Source: Imperialibacter sp. EC-SDR9 (GTDB taxonomy: Bacteria; Bacteroidota; Bacteroidia; Cytophagales; Cyclobacteriaceae). From it: 64,000 nt of DNA. Below the pieces are notes generated by a model that saw only the letters and a program-made list of their open reading frames with translations, was not told where the DNA came from and did no database searches. Where the stretch lies: positions 1 to 64,000 of the forward strand of contig NZ_LR701573.1 in assembly GCF_902498805.1 (NCBI RefSeq), given 5' to 3'. Below, piece after piece: positions 24,132 through 31,335 of the stretch; the stretch's first letter is position 1; each line of letters begins with the position of its first letter. A program made the position numbers and the translations under genes.

Positions 24132-24857
24132 ATGGAGCGATTTAATCTTACATATCAGGCGTCTATTTTTGTTAACGTCTCCGAAATAACACCCAAGCCC
24201 GATGTGCTTACATACTTTATTGGAGCCTTTGCCGATAAAGAGTTAATACCCGCGACTTTTCAAGAGATTGGCCCGGCAGGAATTTTGGAAAGGTTCAATT
24301 TAAATGATTCGAAAGGAATATGGAGTGTTGGGTTTAGTTCAAATAGAATTGACATCATTAAATCGAATCCAAATTTGGGTGTTACTGAGATTGGAAGTAT
24401 CGAAGAGTTTCGAGATGAGGTAAAAAAGATTGCGGGCATTATTTTTACTAAATACCCAAGGAATGCAAATCGACTTGCGTTTGTTACAACTCATATAGTG
24501 AATAAATTAAGTCAGCACGAATTCACGGTGATTTTTAACAACCTGTTTAAGCCAATGCCGACATACAAAAATAATGATCGAACAGAATGGGGCTCAAGAA
24601 TGGTTTCTAGAATAAATCGAGAGTTCAATAGTCGTATTGAGGTTCATAATGTGATCACTGAGATCAACAGAATTAAAGGCAGTTTAAATATTGAGTCCTC
24701 GATACGGAATATTGAACGCCTGCAGATAAAACTGGACATTAACACATTTCAGGATAATACGGATTTTCGATTTGAGCAGCCAGATATAGAAGCATTCTAT
24801 GATGAAGTTGTAAAGTGGGAGCAGAGCTTAAGAGATGAGTTGGAGTATTTGTTCTAA
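24132..24857 (+). CDS. Unassigned protein, first gene of AT-rich cassette
   Basis: A 241-residue soluble protein of unknown function. It opens with a beta-rich segment (NLTYQASIFVNVSE), has GIWSVGFSSNRIDIIKSNPN (about 60-79), a helix EEFRDEVKKIAGIIFTKYP, then RLAFVTTHIV, and ends with LQIKLDINTFQDN and VVKWEQSLRDELEYLF. The shape reminds me of the sporadically distributed TIGR04255 family, which has a similar middle and a closing aspartate-rich strand plus helix, but I cannot confirm it. No membrane helix, signal or enzyme motif. The base composition is more AT-rich than its flanks, suggesting acquisition. It is followed ten bases later by the second cassette gene. Confidence 0.7.
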   Translation: MERFNLTYQASIFVNVSEITPKPDVLTYFIGAFADKELIPATFQEIGPAGILERFNLNDSKGIWSVGFSSNRIDIIKSNPNLGVTEIGSIEEFRDEVKKIAGIIFTKYPRNANRLAFVTTHIVNKLSQHEFTVIFNNLFKPMPTYKNNDRTEWGSRMVSRINREFNSRIEVHNVITEINRIKGSLNIESSIRNIERLQIKLDINTFQDNTDFRFEQPDIEAFYDEVVKWEQSLRDELEYLF

Positions 24858-24867
24858 ATGAATAGTT

Positions 24868-25575
24868 ATGATAGAGACTAAATCAATAGAGACAGGTGTA
24901 TCTAAAGCGATAGATATCGAAGATGTCCTCAATGTCAAAAAAATTGGGTTTAGGGATTTTAACGTTGACATTGATGCCGAGACGAATTCAGATGACGCAA
25001 CTCCAAATAGGAGGAAACTACTTCTAGATCGGAAAAAGACCTATGAAGATAGCTCAGTCGCATTAGCCCTTTTTTTTGGAGATGAATACGCAATTGACGT
25101 TTCAAGTTCCTCTGAAAATAAAATCAATCTAGAAAGGCAGGAAGTTCTGAAGTCGAAATTTACAAAAGATCTTTCAAAGTGCCTTGAGGAGGAAGAGTTC
25201 GAATTTGGTTACAAATCAAAAAGTGAATCAATTATCAAAAAACAATTTGAAATTAATGCACTTGTCACAAAAAATTGGCTTAATGAAATATTCATAGAGA
25301 ATTTCCAGAATGAAAAAATCTTGATCGGATTGTTAAGAATACTTGGAAGATTTAGTGAAGAAATAATATTTCCCCAGGGCCAGACTATGGCCTTAGCGGC
25401 ATTGATGCATAAAAATGATGAAATTAAGGAGCTTGGTATAAGAGCGTTTGAAAACTGGAATAGTCAAACCAGCCTTCAGGTTCTAAAGAACATCGAGGTT
25501 GAAGTCAAATGGCTTAAGGATTATTTGAGCCAAGTAATAAAGGACTTAGAAAAAGAGTATGTCTCTGTTAATTAG
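24868..25575 (+). CDS. Unassigned protein, second gene of AT-rich cassette
   Basis: A 235-residue soluble protein that I do not recognise. The first 60 residues are charged and probably flexible (DVLNVKKIGFRDFNVDIDAE). The middle is Lys/Glu-rich, and the last 90 residues look all-helical with a repeat-like pattern (IGLLRILGRFSEEIIF, MALAALMHKNDEIKELGIRA, LQVLKNIEVEVKWLKDYLSQ), compatible with a short HEAT-type solenoid that would bind a protein partner. It overlaps the third gene by 17 bases, so the two are translationally linked. No catalytic motif is seen. Confidence 0.7.
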   Translation: MIETKSIETGVSKAIDIEDVLNVKKIGFRDFNVDIDAETNSDDATPNRRKLLLDRKKTYEDSSVALALFFGDEYAIDVSSSSENKINLERQEVLKSKFTKDLSKCLEEEEFEFGYKSKSESIIKKQFEINALVTKNWLNEIFIENFQNEKILIGLLRILGRFSEEIIFPQGQTMALAALMHKNDEIKELGIRAFENWNSQTSLQVLKNIEVEVKWLKDYLSQVIKDLEKEYVSVN

Positions 25576-26047
25576 AAAAATTAATAGAGCTAAGTGGCCT
25601 GCAGAAGATGTTGATTATCAATCAGATGTGTCAGCAGATGCGATAACTAATTGCCTTAAAACAACCAGAAATACTCTGTCTGTCTGGCAAATAGATACTG
25701 AAGATGACCTCGAAAAGGCCGTTCTCGCAATTGCATCTAATTTACAGCATTTGGAAACTATTGATGTTGTTATTCTGGAAGAGAAGCATTTAAGCAACTA
25801 CAATATTAAAATTGTAGCAACACCAGGCAAGACACCATTGGAGGAGCTGGTTCATAGTCACAGAGATTTAGAGGAACTGACTTTCATGAAATTAGGCACA
25901 ATTAAGGATCATATTGTGGAGAGGATACAAATGGATAAGTTCAAAAGGTTCACACGAACCGCCTTAAAACAGCTTATCGAAGATGCTATTAATACTGGTA
26001 AGTTGAAACTTGAGGACTTAAACCCATCGATTAGAGAGAAAATTTAG
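25559..26047 (+). CDS. Unassigned protein, third gene of AT-rich cassette
   Basis: A 162-residue soluble protein, no family recognised. It starts MSLLIRKINRAKWP and has alternating strands and helices: AITNCLKTTRNTLSVWQIDT, DLEKAVLAIASNLQHLETID, VVILEEKHL and YNIKIVATPGKTP, then a basic helical end (ERIQMDKFKRFTRTALKQLI). The 17-base overlap with the second gene and shared AT-richness tie it into one unit. It ends seven bases from the convergent 189-residue gene. Its compact alpha/beta body could be a regulator or an immunity-type partner; this is only a guess. Confidence 0.7.
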   Translation: MSLLIRKINRAKWPAEDVDYQSDVSADAITNCLKTTRNTLSVWQIDTEDDLEKAVLAIASNLQHLETIDVVILEEKHLSNYNIKIVATPGKTPLEELVHSHRDLEELTFMKLGTIKDHIVERIQMDKFKRFTRTALKQLIEDAINTGKLKLEDLNPSIREKI

Positions 26048-26054
26048 TTAATAT

Positions 26055-26624
26055 TCACCCCCCAAGCCTCCTCTGAATCTGCTGCTCCACTAATTGATAG
26101 AAGATTTTCGGCGTCAACGTTCTCCAGTTGTCGATCTGTAGCGTGCCGCCGAAATTCACATAAGAATCGATATTGAAGTTCTTCATTTCATCGAGCACAA
26201 AATCCCGAAAGCCAACCATGGCAATCCAGCCATCCTCTACTTCCTCAAACCACTCTTCGTAGTAGGAGTCGTCGGAACCATGGAAGTTGAGCACATTCTC
26301 ACCTATGAGGATGAATTTGTTGATGTCGTACCGCTCAAAGTGCTCAACGATATTTCTTTTGAGATGCATAATGTCGTTGTGGAGAGCATCGTTCCATTCG
26401 CCAATGAACTCGAAGACTACATAGCCTTCGTCGTACTCGGCGTAGAGGATTTTCATGTACAGCGTTTCGGATCCTATATAGTCCCAGCCAGGGGCCAGGT
26501 AGTAGCCGTATACAGTTTCGGAGTAAACGTCGTAGTTGTATTCTTTCCCTTCAAAAGGGGAGTTGGGATCCGTGGAAGGGTCGTAGTAAGTAAGCCACCG
26601 GTAAAAGGGCTCTAGCTCATGCAT
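26055..26624 (-). CDS. Conserved hypothetical protein downstream of murQ
   Basis: A 189-residue acidic, Tyr- and Trp-rich soluble protein. Visible segments are FYRWLTYYDPSTDPNSPFEG, VYGYYLAPGWDYIGSETLYM and LIGENVLNFHGSDDSYYEEW. No signal peptide or known motif. It overlaps the 3' end of murQ by eight bases, so it belongs to the peptidoglycan-recycling operon by position. I believe similar proteins occur in other Cytophagales beside unrelated genes, so a link with MurQ is not certain. Confidence 0.75.
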   Translation of the reverse strand: MHELEPFYRWLTYYDPSTDPNSPFEGKEYNYDVYSETVYGYYLAPGWDYIGSETLYMKILYAEYDEGYVVFEFIGEWNDALHNDIMHLKRNIVEHFERYDINKFILIGENVLNFHGSDDSYYEEWFEEVEDGWIAMVGFRDFVLDEMKNFNIDSYVNFGGTLQIDNWRTLTPKIFYQLVEQQIQRRLGG

Positions 26625-27426
26625 GCGTTGGATAATTGTCTACAGCACCTCGCACTGAGCCATATTTCTGCAGGAGCTCCGCAGCCAGCGGTTCTTCGAT
26701 TTTCAGCTCATCCATCACCATGCGCACGCCCCGTTGCACCAGCTTCTCATTGCTCAGCTGCATGTCCACCATTTTATTGCCTTTCACGTGGCCCAGCTGT
26801 ATCATCACCGTAGTGCTGATCATGTTGAGCACCAGCTTTTGCGCTGTGCCCGACTTCATGCGGGTGCTGCCTGTTACAAATTCTGGCCCTACTACCGCTT
26901 CGATCGGGTATTCTACAGCCTCTGCCAGCTTAGTGCCTGAGTTGCAGGTGATGCAACCTGTGAGCAGTCCTTTTTTTCTGGCTTCAGACACTCCGCCAAT
27001 GACATAAGGTGTTCTTCCGGATGCCGCAACTCCTATAAGTGTGTCTTTTGATGTTGGCTTGTATGTCCCAAGATCTTTCCATGCCTGGTTCGGGTCGTCT
27101 TCGGCATGCTCGACCGATTTTCTGATGGCTTTGTCGCCGCCGGCCATAATACCCACTACGATATTAGGCGAAACGCCATAGGTTGGCGGGCATTCGGAGG
27201 CGTCCACAATCGCCAGCCTGCCGCTGGTGCCAGCACCAATGTAAAACAGTCTGCCACCATCTTTCATCCGGGGCACAATCTGAGAGATCAGGGCCTCAAT
27301 TTGTGGCAATGCTTTCTGAACAGCCAAAGGAACTGTTTGGTCTTCCTTGTTGATGTTGGTCAACAGCTCCAGAACAGACATTTGTTCCAGGTGATTATAA
27401 TATGAACTGCTTTCGGTGGTGCTCAT
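26617..27426 (-). CDS. murQ: N-acetylmuramic acid 6-phosphate etherase
   Basis: A 269-residue SIS-domain enzyme that cleaves the lactyl ether of MurNAc-6-phosphate to GlcNAc-6-phosphate and lactate during cell-wall recycling. GGRLFYIGAGTSGRLAIVDA (about 60-79), SECPPTYG, AEDDPNQAWKDL, GVAASGRTPYVIGG and VTGSTRMKSGTAQKLVLNM are all signature blocks. Length is normal for the shorter MurQ. Its start overlaps the kinase stop by four bases (ATGA), so the kinase upstream very probably supplies the phosphorylated substrate. Confidence 0.95.
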   Translation of the reverse strand: MSTTESSSYYNHLEQMSVLELLTNINKEDQTVPLAVQKALPQIEALISQIVPRMKDGGRLFYIGAGTSGRLAIVDASECPPTYGVSPNIVVGIMAGGDKAIRKSVEHAEDDPNQAWKDLGTYKPTSKDTLIGVAASGRTPYVIGGVSEARKKGLLTGCITCNSGTKLAEAVEYPIEAVVGPEFVTGSTRMKSGTAQKLVLNMISTTVMIQLGHVKGNKMVDMQLSNEKLVQRGVRMVMDELKIEEPLAAELLQKYGSVRGAVDNYPTHA

Positions 27427-28286
27427 ACTTTGCTCGTTCCAAAGGTTTTTTCCTGATGATACAGCGTGAGGCCTGCTATTGGGCCCTCAATGATGTTTTT
27501 GACTGTGATACCCTGATCGCTTGCTACCTGGCGGAGAATATTGCCATAGTAAAATGCTACTGAACCAGTAAAGTGCACGGGAAGTTTATCGTGGTCTTTG
27601 TACGACATGATGATCTCAGTGAAGAATTCTGTGAAAGAATCGTAGATCAGCTTGTACACATAGGGTTCCTTGATATGATGCATAAGAAACTTCATGAAGC
27701 TGGCCAGGAACCGGGAGGGGTACTTCTTTTTATATACGTTTTCCAACAGGTCTTCTTCTGTCAATGCAAATCTTTTGTTGAAAGCCTCCTGCAATGAAGA
27801 AGGTAGTCTGTTTCTTACAGCTGCGATGAGTAACTTTTTTCCCATGTTGGCGCCGCTGCCCTCATCGCCCAGCACATAGCCGAGTGAGGGTACTTGAGCA
27901 GCGATTTTCTCACCATCGTAAAAACACGAATTAGAGCCCGTGCCCAAGATGCAGGCAATGCCTGGCTCATTACCACAAAGTGCCCGTGCGGCAGCCAATA
28001 GATCGTTGTTTACTTCAATAGATGCTTCAGGGAAAAAAGGTCTGAGGACTTCAGCTACTTTTTTGTTTTTTTCTGCACTTCCACAGCCAGCACCATAAAA
28101 GGCCAACTCCGTTATTTTGTGTGCTCCCACCACTTGAAGCACGTGTTCTTGCACGCCCTTACGAAGGTCTTCATCTTCCTGAACGTAGGGATTGTAACCC
28201 TCAGAGCTGGCTTGCTTGATTTGGCCATCTTCCGTTATCAAACGCCATTCTATTTTTGTTGCCCCACTGTCTGCAATTAGAATCAT
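27423..28286 (-). CDS. BadF/BadG-family amino-sugar kinase (MurK/NagK-like)
   Basis: A 287-residue ASKHA-fold kinase. LIADSGATKIEWRL (about 3-16) is the phosphate-1 loop, IACILGTGSNSCFYDGEKI (about 115) the phosphate-2 region and SLGYVLGDEGSGANMGKKLL the conserved BadF block. The family phosphorylates GlcNAc and, in MurK of Clostridium, both GlcNAc and MurNAc. Being fused by ATGA overlap to murQ, MurNAc (or GlcNAc/MurNAc) kinase is the best reading. A phosphotransferase uptake system is not present in the window, so sugar would enter unphosphorylated. Confidence 0.85.
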   Translation of the reverse strand: MILIADSGATKIEWRLITEDGQIKQASSEGYNPYVQEDEDLRKGVQEHVLQVVGAHKITELAFYGAGCGSAEKNKKVAEVLRPFFPEASIEVNNDLLAAARALCGNEPGIACILGTGSNSCFYDGEKIAAQVPSLGYVLGDEGSGANMGKKLLIAAVRNRLPSSLQEAFNKRFALTEEDLLENVYKKKYPSRFLASFMKFLMHHIKEPYVYKLIYDSFTEFFTEIIMSYKDHDKLPVHFTGSVAFYYGNILRQVASDQGITVKNIIEGPIAGLTLYHQEKTFGTSKV

Positions 28287-28552
28287 TGTGTTTGGGTGTT
28301 TTCATGCCCGGACAAGCGCCCAATGCATTTGAATTTATCAAAAACTGAATCAGTGTGTGGCGCATCGGGTAATTCACCGGTAAGATCCTGCCCCGCCCAG
28401 TGTTCGTAGTGTAGTCCGGTTCGCCAAAGCCTGGAAAGGCTCACATCGTAAATGAACCCCTTGTAGGCAATCCAAACCTCCTCTCTGTCCTGTCCGTTGC
28501 GAAGCGCCAGCTGATTGGCTGTAAATATCGGCAATAAATTTGAATTATCCAT
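28283..28552 (-). CDS. Cytochrome-b5-like haem-binding protein
   Basis: An 89-residue protein with the short bacterial cytochrome b5 domain: VWIAYKGFIYDVSLSRLW, then TGLHYEHWAGQDLTGEL and APHTD. The GxHxxHxAGxDLT block and the later His supply the candidate haem ligands. I use the ATG at 28552; a GTG at 28567 is in frame too. It overlaps the kinase by four bases and is the first gene of the murQ operon. Such proteins are soluble one-electron carriers or haem/steroid binders. What it has to do with muropeptide recycling is not evident. Confidence 0.78.
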   Translation of the reverse strand: MDNSNLLPIFTANQLALRNGQDREEVWIAYKGFIYDVSLSRLWRTGLHYEHWAGQDLTGELPDAPHTDSVFDKFKCIGRLSGHENTQTQ

Positions 28553-28828
28553 ATTGTGTGCGCACACAATTCAATTTTAGGCTGTTTTTGATTTTTTCAG
28601 CTTCATGGCCCAACTACAGATTTTGACGTAAGGCTCCACTTTCAGGCAAGTTAATTAATTCGAAGTACCGCATTCACTTCGGTTTAAATATTATACTATT
28701 ATTAATCATTTTCTCATTTTGTTAGATGAAACAGCGAATTAAGTGCTGTTTTACTTCGTTCTCTACAACAAACTATTGGTTTCTTTGTCATTTGCACTTA
28801 ATTTCATGGCGTAACTAAACCCAAAACA

Positions 28829-30088
28829 ATGAAAAAACTAGTCTACTGCCTTTTAATTGCTGTATTAGCGGCCTGCAGTACTCCAAAGGAAGAAAAGAAG
28901 GATGTTTCGGCCATGTCGGACGACGAGCTGAGGGCTTACGCAGACACGCTTGCTCATAAATACATACTGACTGATGGCCACGTTGATTTGCCCTATCGAA
29001 TGAAGGTAGCAGGCTTCATCCTGAAAAAGGAAATTATGGACGTGTCAGTTCGCACGCCGGAGGGCAACTTCGATTATGTGCGGGCAAAGGAGGGTGGCCT
29101 GGATGCGCCAATGATGTCGATTTATATTCCGTCGAGCTACGGTGTGACACAGGAAGCCAAAGACTTGGCCGATTCGCTCATAGGTATGGTGGAGAAGCTG
29201 ACAACTACCTATCCCGACAAGTTTGCGTTGGCCAAGACGCCAGCAGCAATTGAAGAGAATTTTAAAGCTGGTTTGATATCGCTGCCCATGGGAATGGAAA
29301 ACGGTGCTCCCTTAATGGAGGACCTGGCCAACGTGGCGTACTTCGCTGAAAGAGGGATCAACTATATCACGCTCACACACGGCAAAGACAACCAGATTTG
29401 CGACTCCAGCTACGACACCACTTACACCTGGAACGGCCTGAGCCCATTTGGCGAGGAGGTTGTGAAAGAAATGAACAAGCAGGGCATCATGGTGGACATA
29501 TCGCATGTGTCCGACAGCACATTTTATGATGTGATGGCACTGACTGACGTGCCTGCTATCGCATCTCACTCATCATGCCGATATTTCACACCAGGTTTTG
29601 AGCGCAATATGTCGGATGAAATGATCAAGATGTTGGGCGAGAATGGGGGTGTGATCCAAATCAACTTCGGGTCGAGCTTCCTTTCCGGTGAAGTGAGGGA
29701 ACAAAGCGAAAAGGTGCGGGAGCACATGACCAACTGGTTGGCTGAAAACGGATTGAGCTACAGAGACTCTACTGCGCAGGCCTATATGAAGCAATATGTG
29801 GTTGACTCAGCCATCAATCTGTTCGCTACGGTAGGTGTGGTAGCTGACCACATTGACCATGTGGTGGAGATAGCTGGTATTGACCACGTCGGTTTGGGCT
29901 CCGACTACGACGGCGTGGGTGACTCGCTGCCAACTGGCCTTAAAGACGTTTCTGAGTTTCCTAACCTGATTTACGAACTTTTGAAGCGGGGCTACACTGA
30001 AGAGGATATTGCCAAGATTTGTTACCAGAACGTGTTCAGGGTTTGGAACACAGTGCTTGATAAATCTAAAGAACTGAAGGGTGCCTGA
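28829..30088 (+). CDS. Membrane dipeptidase (peptidase M19), lipoprotein
   Basis: A 419-residue zinc dipeptidase exported as a lipoprotein (signal MKKLVYCLLIAVLAACSTP, Cys16). Metal ligands are in place: LTDGHVDLPYRM (HxD, about 50), a bridging Glu in GMENGAPLM, ISHVSDSTF and IASHSSCRYF, and HVGLGSDYDGVGDS near the end. M19 enzymes cleave L,D- or D-containing dipeptides and cysteinylglycine in the periplasm. It has its own 261-base leader divergent from the murQ operon, and a strong hairpin terminator after it. Confidence 0.93.
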   Translation: MKKLVYCLLIAVLAACSTPKEEKKDVSAMSDDELRAYADTLAHKYILTDGHVDLPYRMKVAGFILKKEIMDVSVRTPEGNFDYVRAKEGGLDAPMMSIYIPSSYGVTQEAKDLADSLIGMVEKLTTTYPDKFALAKTPAAIEENFKAGLISLPMGMENGAPLMEDLANVAYFAERGINYITLTHGKDNQICDSSYDTTYTWNGLSPFGEEVVKEMNKQGIMVDISHVSDSTFYDVMALTDVPAIASHSSCRYFTPGFERNMSDEMIKMLGENGGVIQINFGSSFLSGEVREQSEKVREHMTNWLAENGLSYRDSTAQAYMKQYVVDSAINLFATVGVVADHIDHVVEIAGIDHVGLGSDYDGVGDSLPTGLKDVSEFPNLIYELLKRGYTEEDIAKICYQNVFRVWNTVLDKSKELKGA

Positions 30089-30101
30089 CCCTCACAAAAA
30101 A

Positions 30102-30872
30102 TTACAGGATGACCTGGCAAGCAGCGATGATGGCCAGGTCATTTTTATTTTGGAGGTAAATAATTACGGAACTGTCTTCGGTCTCAAATTCTTTTGGCAG
30201 GTAAAGTGAAACTTCTCCAGCCGTCTGTGCTGCTACTGCATGAAACCCCACAACTACATTTTTGTGGGTCAGCGTTCGTCCTTTGTTCTCTCCCCTCGGC
30301 ACATGGTTTTCTGCCTCCTTTTTCACCAGGGCGAAATTGATCAATGTCTGGTTAGGTGCTTTGTCCAGGACATATTTCACCAGGAGCTCTTCGCCGTTGT
30401 CAACAACAGAGACTTTTAGCGAATAACTGGCCGGTTTGGCCAAAGCATTTTTGATGGCGCTATCCGCTTCCTTCCGGGAGGAGCCCACAAATTCAGCTTT
30501 TCCATTGACCACCATTTGGGGGGTGTAGGCATTGCCAGCCTTTAGTCTGTTGACATAGTTGCCTTGTCGAACGTTGTACGTGGAGCTGGCGTACGGGTCT
30601 TTCCAGCCAAGGTAGTCCCAGTAACTTACGTGAAAAGACAAACCGAAGACGGGCTCGCCCTTAGCGGAGGCTTCCTCGATAATTGAGTTAAGAAGCTGAT
30701 CCGCAGCCGGACAACTCGAGCAGCCTTGCGAGGTGAACAGCTCAATGACGGCAAAACCTCCACTGCCGGAGGTGAACAATGGGGTGTCTTTTTCAACGAA
30801 AGGCTTCGAGCTTAGAAAAGCTGTAAGTCCCACTGCTAGCACAACGCCTATAGCAATTGCCCACTTTTTCAT
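30102..30872 (-). CDS. DUF1223 thioredoxin-like protein, secreted or membrane-anchored
   Basis: A 256-residue DUF1223 protein. FAVIELFTSQGCSSCPAADQ (about 43-62) has a CxxC in a thioredoxin-like fold, and GLSFHVSYWDYLGWKDPYAS and YTPQMVVNGKAEFVGS are the other family blocks. The frame extends to 31001, but the ATG at 30872 begins a proper signal/anchor, MKKWAIAIGVVLAVGLTAFL, and clears the divergent padR leader. The function of DUF1223 is not known; a periplasmic redox role fits. Its last 40 bases on the opposite strand encode the terminator of the dipeptidase gene. Confidence 0.85.
   Translation of the reverse strand: MKKWAIAIGVVLAVGLTAFLSSKPFVEKDTPLFTSGSGGFAVIELFTSQGCSSCPAADQLLNSIIEEASAKGEPVFGLSFHVSYWDYLGWKDPYASSTYNVRQGNYVNRLKAGNAYTPQMVVNGKAEFVGSSRKEADSAIKNALAKPASYSLKVSVVDNGEELLVKYVLDKAPNQTLINFALVKKEAENHVPRGENKGRTLTHKNVVVGFHAVAAQTAGEVSLYLPKEFETEDSSVIIYLQNKNDLAIIAACQVIL
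30109..30150 (+). terminator. Terminator of the M19 dipeptidase gene inside the DUF1223 gene
   Basis: ATGACCTGGC (30109-30118) pairs with GCCAGGTCAT (30133-30142), followed by TTTTATTTT on the plus strand. The hairpin lies within the C-terminal codons of the convergent DUF1223 gene. Confidence 0.8.
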
Positions 30873-30999
30873 GATGTAAAGGTACAGAGCAGAGGCCTCG
30901 CATGCTGTAAGGTGGCTGACAATCAGCAAAAGAAGTCTTATAACCTCTTCAATTAGGAATTTAATATGATAACCTCTACATTTCGGAAAAATATAAATC

Positions 31000-31332
31000 A
31001 TGAAGAAAACACAGCTGGGGGAATTTGAGGAAATTGTGCTGCTGACTATTGCTGTATTGCATAATGACGCTTATGGTGTGTCAATAAAAAACGAGCTGGA
31101 GAGCAGGCTGGGTTATGGCACCAGCGTAGGTGCGCTGCAAACAGCGCTAAAGAGGCTGGAAGAGAAAGGCTATCTCGACTCAGCATGGGGCGAAACCTCC
31201 AACGTGCGTGGAGGCAAGCGGAAGAAGTATTACAAAATTACGGCCTCTGCCCAAAGAGCTTTACAGGAGATCAAAGACATCCGTGCCCAGCTGTGGTCTG
31301 ACATACCATCGATGGTTTTAAAATATATGTAG
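31000..31332 (+). CDS. PadR-family transcriptional regulator
   Basis: A 110-residue winged-helix repressor: QLGEFEEIVLLTIAVL, NDAYGVSIKNELESR (recognition region), GALQTALKRLEEKGYL and RGGKRKKYYKITASAQRAL (the wing). It lacks a long C-terminal domain, as is usual for this subgroup. The next gene starts three bases later and codes for a MacB-like permease, so it very likely controls its own operon in response to a small molecule. The ligand is unknown. Confidence 0.92.
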   Translation: MKKTQLGEFEEIVLLTIAVLHNDAYGVSIKNELESRLGYGTSVGALQTALKRLEEKGYLDSAWGETSNVRGGKRKKYYKITASAQRALQEIKDIRAQLWSDIPSMVLKYM

Positions 31333-31335
31333 CCC

